This document shows, piece after piece, positions 52,250 to 60,710 of a stretch of DNA of 64,000 nucleotides (position 1 is its first letter; each line of letters starts with the position of its first letter). The position numbers were made by a program, and so were the translations under genes. The DNA comes from Chloroflexota bacterium (GTDB taxonomy: Bacteria; Chloroflexota; Anaerolineae; B4-G1; DUEL01), in contig JADBJJ010000012.1 in NCBI GenBank assembly GCA_014874475.1, positions 62,001 through 126,000 on the forward strand, written 5' to 3'. The notes beneath the pieces were generated by a model. The model saw nothing but the letters and a program-made list of their open reading frames with translations, did not search any database and was not told the DNA's origin.

Positions 52250-53365
52250 GTGAATAGACTTTTCCCTTTCCTGTCGTTAGCCCTGGCCCTTACGGTTGTC
52301 CTTCTCCTCGCTGGCTGCTCCGGTGGCATCCACCCCACCACCTGGACCACCTTGACCCTTCGCGACGGGACCCTCTACGTGGCGGACCTGGAACAGGTGC
52401 GGGCGCTGGATGCGGAGACCGGCCAAGAGACCTGGGCATTCCCTCCCACACCGGACCTGCGCCAGTATGGCCCATTCTACACCGTCGCCTTGCTGAACGA
52501 TGACCTGCTCCTGGTTACCTCCTACGAACAGGCCGGAGGGGGCCTCTTCACTCGCTCCCGGGGCGTGCTGCGCGCTCTTTCCCTCAATGGCGGTCGATTG
52601 GCCTGGCCCCAACCCTTCACAGCAGGGGGAGAGTTCATCGCTCCCGGCAATGCCGGGGACTCCATTTTCGTCATCGGCAACAGTGACGGCAACGTTTATG
52701 GCCTGCGCATAGAGGACGGCGCCCTGCTCTGGCAGTACCCCACCCAAAGCCGGGTCTGGGCGACGCCGCTGATCGTCTCCGATACGGTCTACATTGCCTC
52801 TCTGGACCATTGCCTCTACGCGCTGGACCTGGAGACGGGGGCTCTGCGCTGGCGGTTCCAGGCGGGCGGCGCGATGGCCGACCGTCCTCTTGCCCTGGCC
52901 GATACCCTCTACATCGGTTCGTTTGACCGCAACCTCTACGCCCTGCGGCGGACGGACGGCACCGAAATCTGGCGCTTTACCGGCGCTAACTGGTTCTGGG
53001 GTACCCCAACCAGCGATGGCACCCGCCTTTACGCTGCCGACGTAGATGGCAACGTCTACGCGCTGGATGCGGCGACGGGCCAGGAAATCTGGCGCAGTCG
53101 GGTCTCAGGGACCGTCCGGCTGGGCCCAGCGTTGAGCCCGGACGGCAAACGGTTGCTGGTTGCCAGCGAGAACGGCACCCTCTCTGGCCTGGATACGGCC
53201 GATGGCTTCGTCCTCTGGCAGCAAACCGGGCAGGGGCAACTGGGCTCTATGGTCATCGGCGGAGAGAAGGTCTACGTGACCCGCATCAACGCCCCCCAGC
53301 GCGTGCAGGCCTTCTACGTGGAGAACGGCCGCCCGGTCTGGTCATACCCAGCGCAACAACAATAG
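52250..53365 (+). CDS. PQQ-type beta-propeller lipoprotein (BamB-like)
   Basis: 371 residues. Signal peptide with lipobox LLAGC. Then seven to eight propeller repeats, each ending in a form of ALDxxTGxxxWxF (ALDAETGQETWAF, ALDLETGALRWRF, ALDAATGQEIWRS). GTG start at 52250 after AAGGAG. It is inserted between yidD and yidC, which are normally adjacent; it may help fold or assemble exported proteins, by analogy to BamB, but this lineage may lack an outer membrane, so that role is uncertain. Confidence 0.85.
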   Translation: MNRLFPFLSLALALTVVLLLAGCSGGIHPTTWTTLTLRDGTLYVADLEQVRALDAETGQETWAFPPTPDLRQYGPFYTVALLNDDLLLVTSYEQAGGGLFTRSRGVLRALSLNGGRLAWPQPFTAGGEFIAPGNAGDSIFVIGNSDGNVYGLRIEDGALLWQYPTQSRVWATPLIVSDTVYIASLDHCLYALDLETGALRWRFQAGGAMADRPLALADTLYIGSFDRNLYALRRTDGTEIWRFTGANWFWGTPTSDGTRLYAADVDGNVYALDAATGQEIWRSRVSGTVRLGPALSPDGKRLLVASENGTLSGLDTADGFVLWQQTGQGQLGSMVIGGEKVYVTRINAPQRVQAFYVENGRPVWSYPAQQQ

Positions 53366-53384
53366 GACGGAATACGGAGCAAAA

Positions 53385-54200
53385 ATGTGGGACTTTCTGA
53401 TTTTGAACCCGATGGTGAACCTGCTACTGCTGTTTTACCGCCTCCTGGGACACCAGACGGTGCTGGCGATTACTGCGCTCACCCTGGTGGTGCGGCTGGC
53501 GGTCCTGCCATTGACATTGAAGCAGCAGCAATCCGCCCGCCGGATGCAGGAACTGCAGCCGGAACTAGCGAAACTCCAGAAACTGTACGCGAATGACAGA
53601 GAAAAACTGGCCCAGGAGCAGATGAAACTCTACCGGAATGCTGGCATAAATCCCCTGGGAGGGTGCTTGCCGCTCTTGATCCAACTCCCTCTCCTCTACG
53701 GCCTCTGGCAGGCCATTATGCGCACCCTGGCCGCCAGCCCAATGGAATTGCTCCGTCTCTCTCAGAACATCTACACCTTCATCCCTGACCTGACCTCCCT
53801 CATCCCGTTGCAGAGCCGGTTCCTATGGATGGACCTGGGGCAGCCGGACCCGTATTACGTCCTCCCCATCCTGGTGGTCGTCACTTCCTGGCTCTCGCAG
53901 AAAATTCTTACCCCCCCTTCTGCTGATCCCCGGTCAAGGGCAATGAACCAGCAGATGCTGATTATGATGCCGCTGATGTTTGGGTTTTTTTCCATATCCT
54001 TCGCTTCCGGGCTCTCTATCTATTTCATCATTTCCAACCTGGTCACCCTTCTCCAATACTTCGTGACGCCACAACAGAAGCCTGCCCCCAGTGAGGAAGA
54101 GGAGAGGCCGAAGGAGCCTGCACAGCCGAAGGAGCGAGAGCAGCAAAAGGTGCAGGAACGGCCACGTCAGGCCCCCCGACGGAAGAGCGGACGCAGGTAA
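53385..54200 (+). CDS. yidC: Membrane protein insertase YidC/Oxa1
   Basis: 271 residues, the short Gram-positive-like form. Five membrane helices; LTLVVRLAVLPLTLKQQQSARRMQELQPELAKLQKLY is helix 1 and the cytoplasmic hairpin, with the conserved positive residue in the groove (Arg near 37). GINPLGGCLPLLIQLPLLYGLWQAI and MPLMFGFFSISFASGLSIYFIISNLVTLLQ complete the fold. A long charged tail (from about 228) ends RRKSGRR and can bind the ribosome. Confidence 0.95.
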   Translation: MWDFLILNPMVNLLLLFYRLLGHQTVLAITALTLVVRLAVLPLTLKQQQSARRMQELQPELAKLQKLYANDREKLAQEQMKLYRNAGINPLGGCLPLLIQLPLLYGLWQAIMRTLAASPMELLRLSQNIYTFIPDLTSLIPLQSRFLWMDLGQPDPYYVLPILVVVTSWLSQKILTPPSADPRSRAMNQQMLIMMPLMFGFFSISFASGLSIYFIISNLVTLLQYFVTPQQKPAPSEEEERPKEPAQPKEREQQKVQERPRQAPRRKSGRR

Positions 54201-54268
54201 ACGAAGAGGGTTTTGCGGCGGGTGGCGAAGCCGCCCGCCGCGACCCCCCACTCCCTGTGAGGGTATAG

Positions 54269-54997
54269 ATGAGCACAGAAGGGAAAATTTTCTTTGGCGA
54301 AACCGTAGACGCCGCCATCGCGGCGGGGCTGGCTGCGCTGCGCCTCCCGCGCGAGGCGGTGGAGATTGAGATTCTGGACGAAGGGAGCCGCGGCATACTG
54401 GGCATCGGCGCCCGAATGGCGCGGGTCCGACTCACGCCCCAGGTTGCCCCCGAGGCCATCCCTGCGCCTGTCCCGACCCCGGCTCCAGCCCCGACGGTCT
54501 TCCCCGTCGCTCCGGGGTCAACTGCCGTTGAGGTGGCCCGCTCCACTCTGGCGGACCTCCTCCAGCATCTGGGTTACTCCGCCGAGATTCGGGTTCGCTG
54601 GGCGGGGCCGGCGACCGATGAGGAGATGGTGACTCTTGTACTGGATATCCAGACCGCTGGAGCGGACACCCTGATCGGCCCGCGAGGGGAGACCCTCGCT
54701 GCTCTTCAGCACATCCTGCGCCTGCTGGTCAATCGGAAGATGGGCTATATGGTCAATCTGGTGGTGGATGTCCAGGGCTACAAGGAGCGGCGGGAGCAGA
54801 ACCTCCGCCGTCTGGCGGAGCGGATGGCCAGCCAGGCCGTCCGGAGCGGGCGCACCGTCTACCTGGAGCCCATGCCCCCTTACGAGCGCCGTATCATCCA
54901 CCTGGCACTCCGGGACCGCCCCGATGTCACCACCCAGAGCGTCGGCGAGGGCAACCGCCGCCGGGTCACCATCATCCCCCGGGTGGGCAAGGAGTAG
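54269..54997 (+). CDS. jag: Jag/KhpB RNA-binding protein (Jag-N, KH, R3H)
   Basis: 242 residues. Jag-N domain (FFGETVDAAIAAGLAALRL, 8-60), Pro-Ala linker, KH domain (GADTLIGPRGETLAALQHILRLLVNRK, near 130-155) and R3H domain (MPPYERRIIHLALRD, near 200). Partner of KhpA in RNA binding, linked to cell elongation. Directly after yidC as in most bacteria. Its stop codon shares one base with the next start (TAGTG). Confidence 0.95.
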   Translation: MSTEGKIFFGETVDAAIAAGLAALRLPREAVEIEILDEGSRGILGIGARMARVRLTPQVAPEAIPAPVPTPAPAPTVFPVAPGSTAVEVARSTLADLLQHLGYSAEIRVRWAGPATDEEMVTLVLDIQTAGADTLIGPRGETLAALQHILRLLVNRKMGYMVNLVVDVQGYKERREQNLRRLAERMASQAVRSGRTVYLEPMPPYERRIIHLALRDRPDVTTQSVGEGNRRRVTIIPRVGKE

Positions 54998-55836
54998 TGG
55001 GGACGATTTGGGATTATCTTGTCGTCGGTCACGTGACACAGGACCGACTGCCGGATGGCTCTCTGACCCCCGGCGGTACGGCGTCTTACGCTGCCCGCAC
55101 CGCCCGCGCGCTGGGCTTGCGCACCGCCGTCCTCACCAGCGCCGATGACTCCCTGGACCTGAGCGCTGTCCTTCCTGATGTAGAAATTTACCGCCTGTCG
55201 GCAGCCAGCAGCACCATCTTTGAAAACCGCTACACATCGGATGGGCGGGTGCAGTTTCTCCACGCCCGCGCCGCTCTCCTGACCCCTGATACCATCCGGG
55301 ACGCGGGATTCACCGGGCGCCCTACTGGGATCCTCCACCTGGGCCCCGTGGCGCGGGAATGCGACCCCGCCCTGGCCGACCACATCCCCGCCGACTTCCT
55401 GGGCCTGACTCCTCAGGGCTGGATGCGCCGCTGGGACGGGAGCGGACGGGTCACCCTGGGCCCCTGGGAGGAGGCAACGCAGTGGCTACCGCGCGCCGAC
55501 GCCGTTGTTCTGAGCGAAGAGGACATCGGCAACGATGAGGCGCTGGCGGCTCACTGGGCCGCACAGACCCGCATCCTGGCCGTCACCCGGGGCGCGCGGG
55601 GATGCTCTGTTTATGTAGACGGTCAAGTCTGGCACCTGCCCGCTTTTCCGGCCCGGGAAGTGGATCCCACCGGAGCGGGGGACGTCTTCGCAGCCGTCTT
55701 CTTCATCCGCCTCTGGCGGGGAGACGACCCGATGCAGGCCGCCCGCCGAGCCAACTGTATCGCCGCCATCTCCGTCACCCGACCCGGCCTCTCTGGCACT
55801 CCCACTCCGGAGGAAGCCTTCCGCTGCCTGAAGTGA
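54997..55836 (+). CDS. PfkB/ribokinase family kinase
   Basis: 279 residues. The C-terminal PfkB signature VDPTGAGDVFAAVFF holds the catalytic Asp (near 226), and the N-terminal GG of TPGGTASYAARTARALG (near 25) is the substrate-binding di-glycine. The middle lid is short. Sugar, nucleoside or similar substrate unknown. GTG start overlaps the jag stop by one base, so it belongs to the same operon although this is not a usual neighbour. Confidence 0.85.
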   Translation: MGTIWDYLVVGHVTQDRLPDGSLTPGGTASYAARTARALGLRTAVLTSADDSLDLSAVLPDVEIYRLSAASSTIFENRYTSDGRVQFLHARAALLTPDTIRDAGFTGRPTGILHLGPVARECDPALADHIPADFLGLTPQGWMRRWDGSGRVTLGPWEEATQWLPRADAVVLSEEDIGNDEALAAHWAAQTRILAVTRGARGCSVYVDGQVWHLPAFPAREVDPTGAGDVFAAVFFIRLWRGDDPMQAARRANCIAAISVTRPGLSGTPTPEEAFRCLK

Positions 55837-55904
55837 CGAAAACCACAAAGACCCGAAGCCAAAAGGCCCTTAATTGTTCATTTTGCGCCTTTGCGTCTTC
55901 ATGG
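55836..55904. repeat. Dispersed ACCACAAAG/CTTTGCG repeat copy before parA
   Basis: ACGAAAACCACAAAGACCCG on the left and TTTTGCGCCTTTGCGTC on the right, an imperfect inverted repeat in the gap between the kinase gene and parA. Confidence 0.55.
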
Positions 55905-55914
55905 GGAACAGCCC

Positions 55915-56712
55915 ATGATCATCTACGCCTTCGCCAACCAGAAGGGCGGCGTGGGCAAAACCACGACCGCCGTCAACCTGGCGGCCTACCTGGCCCACTG
56001 GGGCCAGCGCGTCCTGCTGGTGGATATGGACCCCCAGGCCAACGCGACGGTCAGCCTGGGGGTGGATCGCGCCGCGCTGCCTTTGACGGTCTACGATGCC
56101 CTGGTGCGCGAGGTGCCGCTGGATAACATCATCACCCTCACCCGCTGGGTGCGGCTGGACCTGGTTCCCAGTTCGGCCCAACTGGCCGGTGCGACGGTGG
56201 AACTGATCCCTATGCTGGCCCGGGAGCGGCGACTGGAGAGTGCCTTCTCCGGCTTGGACGAGCGATACGACTACGTCCTGATAGACTGCCCTCCCAGTTT
56301 GGGCATCCTCACCGTCAACGCGCTGGTCGCCGCCAGGGGTGGCGTCATCATCCCTGTCCAGTGCGAGTACCTGGCCCTGGACGGACTTTCCCAACTGATG
56401 CGGACGCTGGACCTGGTCCGCCGTTCTCTGAACCCTCACCTGCGCCTGCGGGGCCTGGTGCTGACGATGTTTGACTCCCGTACCCATCTCTCCCAGCAGG
56501 TGGTGGCGGAGGTGCGGCGGTACTTCGGAGATCGGGTCTTCCGGACGGTCATCCCGCGCAACGTCCGGCTGAGCGAGGCACCCAGCCATGGGCTCCCCAT
56601 CCTGGCCTACGCTCCCCGTTCTCCGGGCGACCTGGCCTATCGGGCCCTGGCCTGGGAACTGCTCAGCAGCGACGGACGGACGCCGTCGGTGGAGGTGGAA
56701 AGTGGCGGGTAA
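55915..56712 (+). CDS. parA: Chromosome-partitioning ATPase ParA/Soj
   Basis: 265 residues. Deviant Walker A KGGVGKTT (near 11), VDMDPQANAT (near 40), YVLIDCPPSLG (near 115), and the SLNPHLRLRGLVLTMFD end region. It drives segregation of origin regions with ParB. The ATG at 55915 is chosen; an upstream ATG at 55891 adds residues made by a repeat. The 3' end overlaps parB by 11 bases. Confidence 0.96.
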   Translation: MIIYAFANQKGGVGKTTTAVNLAAYLAHWGQRVLLVDMDPQANATVSLGVDRAALPLTVYDALVREVPLDNIITLTRWVRLDLVPSSAQLAGATVELIPMLARERRLESAFSGLDERYDYVLIDCPPSLGILTVNALVAARGGVIIPVQCEYLALDGLSQLMRTLDLVRRSLNPHLRLRGLVLTMFDSRTHLSQQVVAEVRRYFGDRVFRTVIPRNVRLSEAPSHGLPILAYAPRSPGDLAYRALAWELLSSDGRTPSVEVESGG

Positions 56713-57544
56713 ATTCGGCCTGGGTAGAGGACTGGAGGCGCTCATCCCGGTCGGGGAGGAGACCGCGGGCATCCTGGAAGTGCCAGTAGGGGACATCCAT
56801 CCCAATCCCCATCAGCCCCGCATGCTCATCCGAGACGACGAGTTGGTGGAACTGGCCCTCTCCATCCAGACGCACGGTGTCCTTCAGCCCCTCATTGTCA
56901 TCCGCGAGGGGGACGGCTACCAGTTGGTGGCGGGGGAACGACGCTGGCGGGCGGCGAAACTGGCCGGCCTGCCGAAGGTGCCCGTCATCGTCAAGGACCT
57001 GGCTCCCCAGCAGACGCTGGAACTGGCGCTGGTGGAGAACCTCCAGCGGAAGGACCTGAACCCACTGGAGGAGGCGGGGGCCTACCGGCAACTGATAGAG
57101 GAATTTGGGTTGACCCACGAGGAGGTGGCCCAGCGGGTGGGCAAGAGCCGGGTCGCCGTCACCAACACCCTGCGTCTGCTGAAGGCCACCGATGCCGTCA
57201 AAGAGGCGCTTCTGAACGGCCGCATCGGGGAAGGGCACGCCCGCGCGCTCCTGGCCCTGGAGGACCCGGAGGCCCAGGTCGCCGCGCTGCGCATCGTCCT
57301 GCGCCAGGGGCTAACCGTCCGCCAGACGGAGGAACTGGTCGGGCGGATTCTGCAGACCCGCCCCTCCAGCCCGACGGCCCGATCCACCGCCCCTGAAGTC
57401 CGGGCCCTGGAGGACCGTTTCCAGCAGGCGCTGGGGACACGCGTCCAGGTCCGCCCGGGGAGGAAAGGAGGGCGGATTATCATCTACTACTACTCGGACG
57501 AGGAACTGGAGGGGCTATACGAACGACTGGCCGGACGGGATTGA
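56702..57544 (+). CDS. parB: Chromosome-partitioning protein ParB
   Basis: 280 residues. [13 protein letters not shown] at the N-terminus, the CTPase/nuclease-fold motif [14 protein letters not shown] and [18 protein letters not shown], then the helix-turn-helix [24 protein letters not shown] (near 145) and the C-terminal dimer region. GTG start overlaps parA and follows GGTGGAGG. No parS-like GTTTCAC palindrome was seen in the window. Confidence 0.96.
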   Translation: MAGKFGLGRGLEALIPVGEETAGILEVPVGDIHPNPHQPRMLIRDDELVELALSIQTHGVLQPLIVIREGDGYQLVAGERRWRAAKLAGLPKVPVIVKDLAPQQTLELALVENLQRKDLNPLEEAGAYRQLIEEFGLTHEEVAQRVGKSRVAVTNTLRLLKATDAVKEALLNGRIGEGHARALLALEDPEAQVAALRIVLRQGLTVRQTEELVGRILQTRPSSPTARSTAPEVRALEDRFQQALGTRVQVRPGRKGGRIIIYYYSDEELEGLYERLAGRD

Positions 57545-57551
57545 TCCGGTG

Positions 57552-58145
57552 CTACAGTGAGACCACTTTCCCCGCCTGCATCATCGTCTCGGCGATAGTG
57601 TACATGTTGGACACTTCGCCGACGGCGACCTTCTCCTTCAGACCGTAGTACCCCAGACAGGTGCCGCAGGTGAGAATCTGGACCCCCTGATCCACCAGCG
57701 TGCGCAGGTCCTCCAGCACGGGCGACTCCTCCACCACCAGTTTCACCCCGCTGTTAAAAAAGATGATGACATCGGGCAGGGGACTGACCTCGTTCAGGGT
57801 ATGCAGGAAGCCCCGGATGAGGATGTGTCCCAGTTCTTCGTGTTCCCCGCGCCCCATAAATTCGGAGGGAATCACCAGGACCAGCGGGCCACCGGACGGG
57901 GATGATGCTGGGGCCGGGGAGACCGTCGGAGATGTTTCGCCCCGGGCGATGTGCAAATAAATCCCCGCTTCTCGCTCCTCGGCCCGGACGGTATACCCTG
58001 CCCTTTCGGCCATCCGGGTCACGTTGTGGCGGGCGGTATCGCTATCCACAATCGTCGTGACTGTGTCGCTTTCCTTCAGTGCATTGCGGGTCAGCAGCAC
58101 CGGTTGGGGACAGGGGAGTCCCCGGGCATCCACAACTTTTCCCAT
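57552..58145 (-). CDS. yedF: Selenium-metabolism protein YedF (TusA + DsrE fusion)
   Basis: 197 residues. Residues 1-70 are a TusA-like domain with VVDARGLPCPQP (Cys12). A linker leads to a DsrE-like C-terminal domain (about 88-197) with HILIRGFLHTL and LTCGTCLGYYGL. This exact fusion is the YedF family found with SelD and YedE in organisms using selenium. Last gene of the operon; its end lies seven bases from the convergent parB stop with no terminator between. Confidence 0.92.
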   Translation of the reverse strand: MGKVVDARGLPCPQPVLLTRNALKESDTVTTIVDSDTARHNVTRMAERAGYTVRAEEREAGIYLHIARGETSPTVSPAPASSPSGGPLVLVIPSEFMGRGEHEELGHILIRGFLHTLNEVSPLPDVIIFFNSGVKLVVEESPVLEDLRTLVDQGVQILTCGTCLGYYGLKEKVAVGEVSNMYTIAETMMQAGKVVSL

Positions 58146-58171
58146 AGTGTCCTCCTGAGGGAGAGAATGTC

Positions 58172-59323
58172 CTACCTACGGGCCAGCCGCGCCACGGCCC
58201 GCAGCGCCGCGTCCACGTCCTCCTGCGTGTTGAAAACCCCCAGCGCAAAGCGGACGGTACCGGAGGGGAACGTGCCAATGGTACGGTGGGCTGCTGGCGC
58301 GCAGTGGAGCCCCACCCGGCACAGAATGCCGTACTCCTCGTCCAGCCGTATCCCCACTTCCGAGGGCTCCATCCCGGCAACGTCGAAAGAGATGATGGCC
58401 GTTCGCAGGCGCGCGTCGGCCGGCCCATAGATGGTCACCCCGGGGATTTCCCGCAGGCCGTCCGACAGTCGCTGGCTCAACTTTACCTCGTGAGCACGGA
58501 TGGCCTCCACCCCCTGCTCCAGGACCCAGCGAACTCCGGCCTCCAGACCCGCCAGCCCCACTGCGTTGGGCGTCCCACTCTCGCACATATCTGGCAGGAA
58601 GTCCGGCTGCTCCTCCCGCTCCGACCGGCTTCCCGTCCCGCCTCGGATGAGGGGACGGAATTCCTCCAGCGGCACTCGTTCCCCAATAATGAGGCCGCCC
58701 GTGCCCATTGGCCCGTAGAGGGACTTGTGCCCGGTGAAGGCCAGCAGGTCAATGCCATCGGCCTGTACGTCTATGGGTACGGCGCCTCCGCTCTGCGCTG
58801 CGTCCACCAGGAGCAGCGGGCCGTTCATCTGGCGGAGGGCCCGCCCCACTTCCGCCACCGGCAGGAGGGTTCCGGTCACGTTGGAGGCGTGGTTCAAGAC
58901 GACCAGGCGGGTATAGGGTCGCAGGGCCGAAAGGACGGCCTGCGGGTCCAGCAAGCCCTCGGGGGAGCAAGGGGCCATGGTCATCTCCACCCCCTCCCGC
59001 TCCAGCGCCCGCAGGGGCCGCATTACCGCGTTGTGCTCCATGCTGGAAGTGACAACGTGGTCACCCGGCCGCAGCAGGCCCCGCAGGGCCAGGTTGATGC
59101 CTTCTGTGGCGTTGAGGCCGAAGACGACCCGCAGGGGGTCGGGGGCATTGAAGAGGTGGGCCACCGCCTCGCGCGCGGCGTAAATTATGCGCCCGGCCTC
59201 TACGGAGAGCCGGTGTCCGGAACGGCCCGGGTTGGCGCCCACCTCCGTCAGAAAGCGAGCCATCGCTGCCAGAACCTGGGGCGGCTTGGGCCAGGACGTG
59301 GCCGCGTTGTCCAGATAAATCAT
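58172..59323 (-). CDS. Cysteine desulfurase-like class V aminotransferase (selenium operon)
   Basis: 383 residues. PLP lysine in FTGHKSLYGP (near 203), the N-terminal YLDNAATSWPKP, and an active-site cysteine in GLHCAPAAH (near 341). The length and sequence match the family often found next to yedF and selD, which may free selenium from selenocysteine or deliver it to SelD. The ATG overlaps the selD stop (ATGA). Sulfur delivery cannot be excluded. Confidence 0.9.
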   Translation of the reverse strand: MIYLDNAATSWPKPPQVLAAMARFLTEVGANPGRSGHRLSVEAGRIIYAAREAVAHLFNAPDPLRVVFGLNATEGINLALRGLLRPGDHVVTSSMEHNAVMRPLRALEREGVEMTMAPCSPEGLLDPQAVLSALRPYTRLVVLNHASNVTGTLLPVAEVGRALRQMNGPLLLVDAAQSGGAVPIDVQADGIDLLAFTGHKSLYGPMGTGGLIIGERVPLEEFRPLIRGGTGSRSEREEQPDFLPDMCESGTPNAVGLAGLEAGVRWVLEQGVEAIRAHEVKLSQRLSDGLREIPGVTIYGPADARLRTAIISFDVAGMEPSEVGIRLDEEYGILCRVGLHCAPAAHRTIGTFPSGTVRFALGVFNTQEDVDAALRAVARLARR

Positions 59324-60402
59324 TCCGCCCTCCGTGCAGCGGAAGATGAATCTTGCGCTACGACTTCTATCCCCGGCTCACCGTCCACCACCTCCCCCAC
59401 CTCCCAGAAGGGCTGGTCCAGCGCGCGACCCGCTTCGGCAAAGCGGCCCATTTCAGCGGCGGGGATGGCCGCCAGAATCCCTCCGTTGGTCTGGGCATCG
59501 TAGAAGAGCATCCGGACCTCTTCGGGAATGGACGGATCAAAGGTCACCCACTGACGGAAGTGCATCTCGTTGGCCGCTGTCCCGCCGGGGAATAGCCACA
59601 GGTCGGCCAGAGGACGGGCGGCCTCCAGGATGGGGACCCGGTCGGCCCAGACCTGGAAGCGGACCCCCGCCGCCAGCGCCATCTCGGCTGCGTGGCCCAG
59701 GAAGCCGAAGCCGGTGATGTCAGTGGCCCCGCGAGCGGAGGTGGCATGGACGGCCCGGACCGCCTCCCGGTTCAGCCGGAGCATCCAGGGGACGGCCTGG
59801 GCCAGCGCCTCCGGGGAGGCCTGTCCGGCCCGATAGGCGGTGGTGATGACGCCAGAGCCCAGGGGCTTGGTGAGGACCAGCCGCTCCCCCGGCCGCGCGC
59901 CGCCTTTCAGAAGCAGCCGCTCCGGGGCCACCGTGCCGATGACGGCCAGGCCGTACTTGGGCTCCCTATCGTCCATCGTATGCCCGCCGGCGACGATGAC
60001 GCCCGCTTCCCGGGCCTTCTCCAGCCCGCCCCGGAAAATGGCGGCGGCGATCTCCGGCGGCATGTCTGAGGGAATGGCGGCCAGGTTGAGGGCCAGGAAG
60101 GGCGTCCCGCCCATCGCGTAGACGTCGCTGATGGAGTTGGCGGCGGCGATGGCGCCGTAGGTGTAGGCGTCGTCCACCACTGGCGCAAAGAAATCGGCCG
60201 TGGCAACCAGCAGGGTGCCGTTCTCCATCCGGTAGACGATGGCATCGTCAGGAGAGCCGAGCCCCACGACGACCCGTTCGTTTTCTTCCAGCGAATCCAG
60301 CAGAGGGCGCAGGACCTGCGCCAGGGCCCCAGGGGCCAGTTTCCCCGCTCAACCTGCGCAGGAAGCAATCTGAGTCAGCCGAGTGAAGTCTCTTTTGGGC
60401 AT
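59320..60402 (-). CDS. selD: Selenide, water dikinase with in-frame UGA (selenocysteine)
   Basis: SelD makes selenophosphate from selenide and ATP. Starting at ATG 60402 (AGGAGG five bases upstream), codon 18 is TGA at 60351-60349; reading it as Sec gives SCAGUAGKLAPGAL, aligning U with catalytic Cys17 of the Escherichia coli GAGCGCK motif. The next 342 codons are open with SelD motifs GSPDDAIVY, TADFFAPVVDD, AANSISDVYAMGG and AGGHTMDDREPKYG. Total 360 residues, normal length. A caller that stops at UGA gives a truncated protein from 60267 lacking the active site. The last residues come from a palindromic repeat. Confidence 0.95.
59334..59361. repeat. Palindromic element copy 5, inside the end of selD
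   Basis: Arms GTGCAGCGGAAGATG and AATCTTGCGCTAC. It is read as the last residues of SelD (VAQDSSSAARRA), past the usual family C-terminus. Confidence 0.65.
60325..60351 (-). promoter_or_regulatory. selD UGA and downstream SECIS-like hairpin
   Basis: After the UGA (60351-60349), bases 12-15 and 21-24 pair (GGCC with GGCC) around the loop CCUGG, placing two G residues at positions 19 and 20 after the UGA, the distance expected for a bacterial SECIS apical loop. Bacterial SECIS elements lie inside the coding region like this. Confidence 0.7.
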
Positions 60403-60460
60403 AGTACCTCCTGATCCTTCATCCCTACCTCCAGCAGCGAAGCCGCCCTAGGGGTGAGGG

Positions 60461-60670
60461 TCACCGCGTCAGCGTCAATTTGAACTCGTCCCCCACTGCC
60501 TCTACCTGCACCTTGAGGCCGGCCCGTTCGGCGGCCCGGCGCACGTTCTCGCGAGAGGTGACGGTATCCACCAGCACCTCAATGGGGAACTGCCCTTCTT
60601 CCATTGCCTGCCGAGCCAGAATGACCGGCTGGGGGCAGGAGAGGCCCCGCGCATCTACAACTTTCGCCAT
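60461..60670 (-). CDS. TusA/SirA-like small sulfur- or selenium-carrier protein
   Basis: 69 residues starting at ATG 60670 after AGGAGG. MAKVVDARGLSCPQP with Cys12 is the carrier-cysteine motif. In this operon it may bind selenium taken up by the YedE transporter and pass it to SelD; sulfur transfer is the classical role. It is similar to the first domain of the YedF protein three genes downstream. Confidence 0.88.
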   Translation of the reverse strand: MAKVVDARGLSCPQPVILARQAMEEGQFPIEVLVDTVTSRENVRRAAERAGLKVQVEAVGDEFKLTLTR

Positions 60671-60683
60671 TGTGGCACCTCCT

Positions 60684-60710
60684 GTAGTGCAAGATTCATC
60701 TTGCGCGCTC
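60684..60710. repeat. Palindromic element copy 6, covering the yedE stop
   Basis: Arms GTAGTGCAAGAT and ATCTTGCGCGC. On the minus strand it supplies the end of yedE (codons GCA AGA TGA). Confidence 0.65.
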
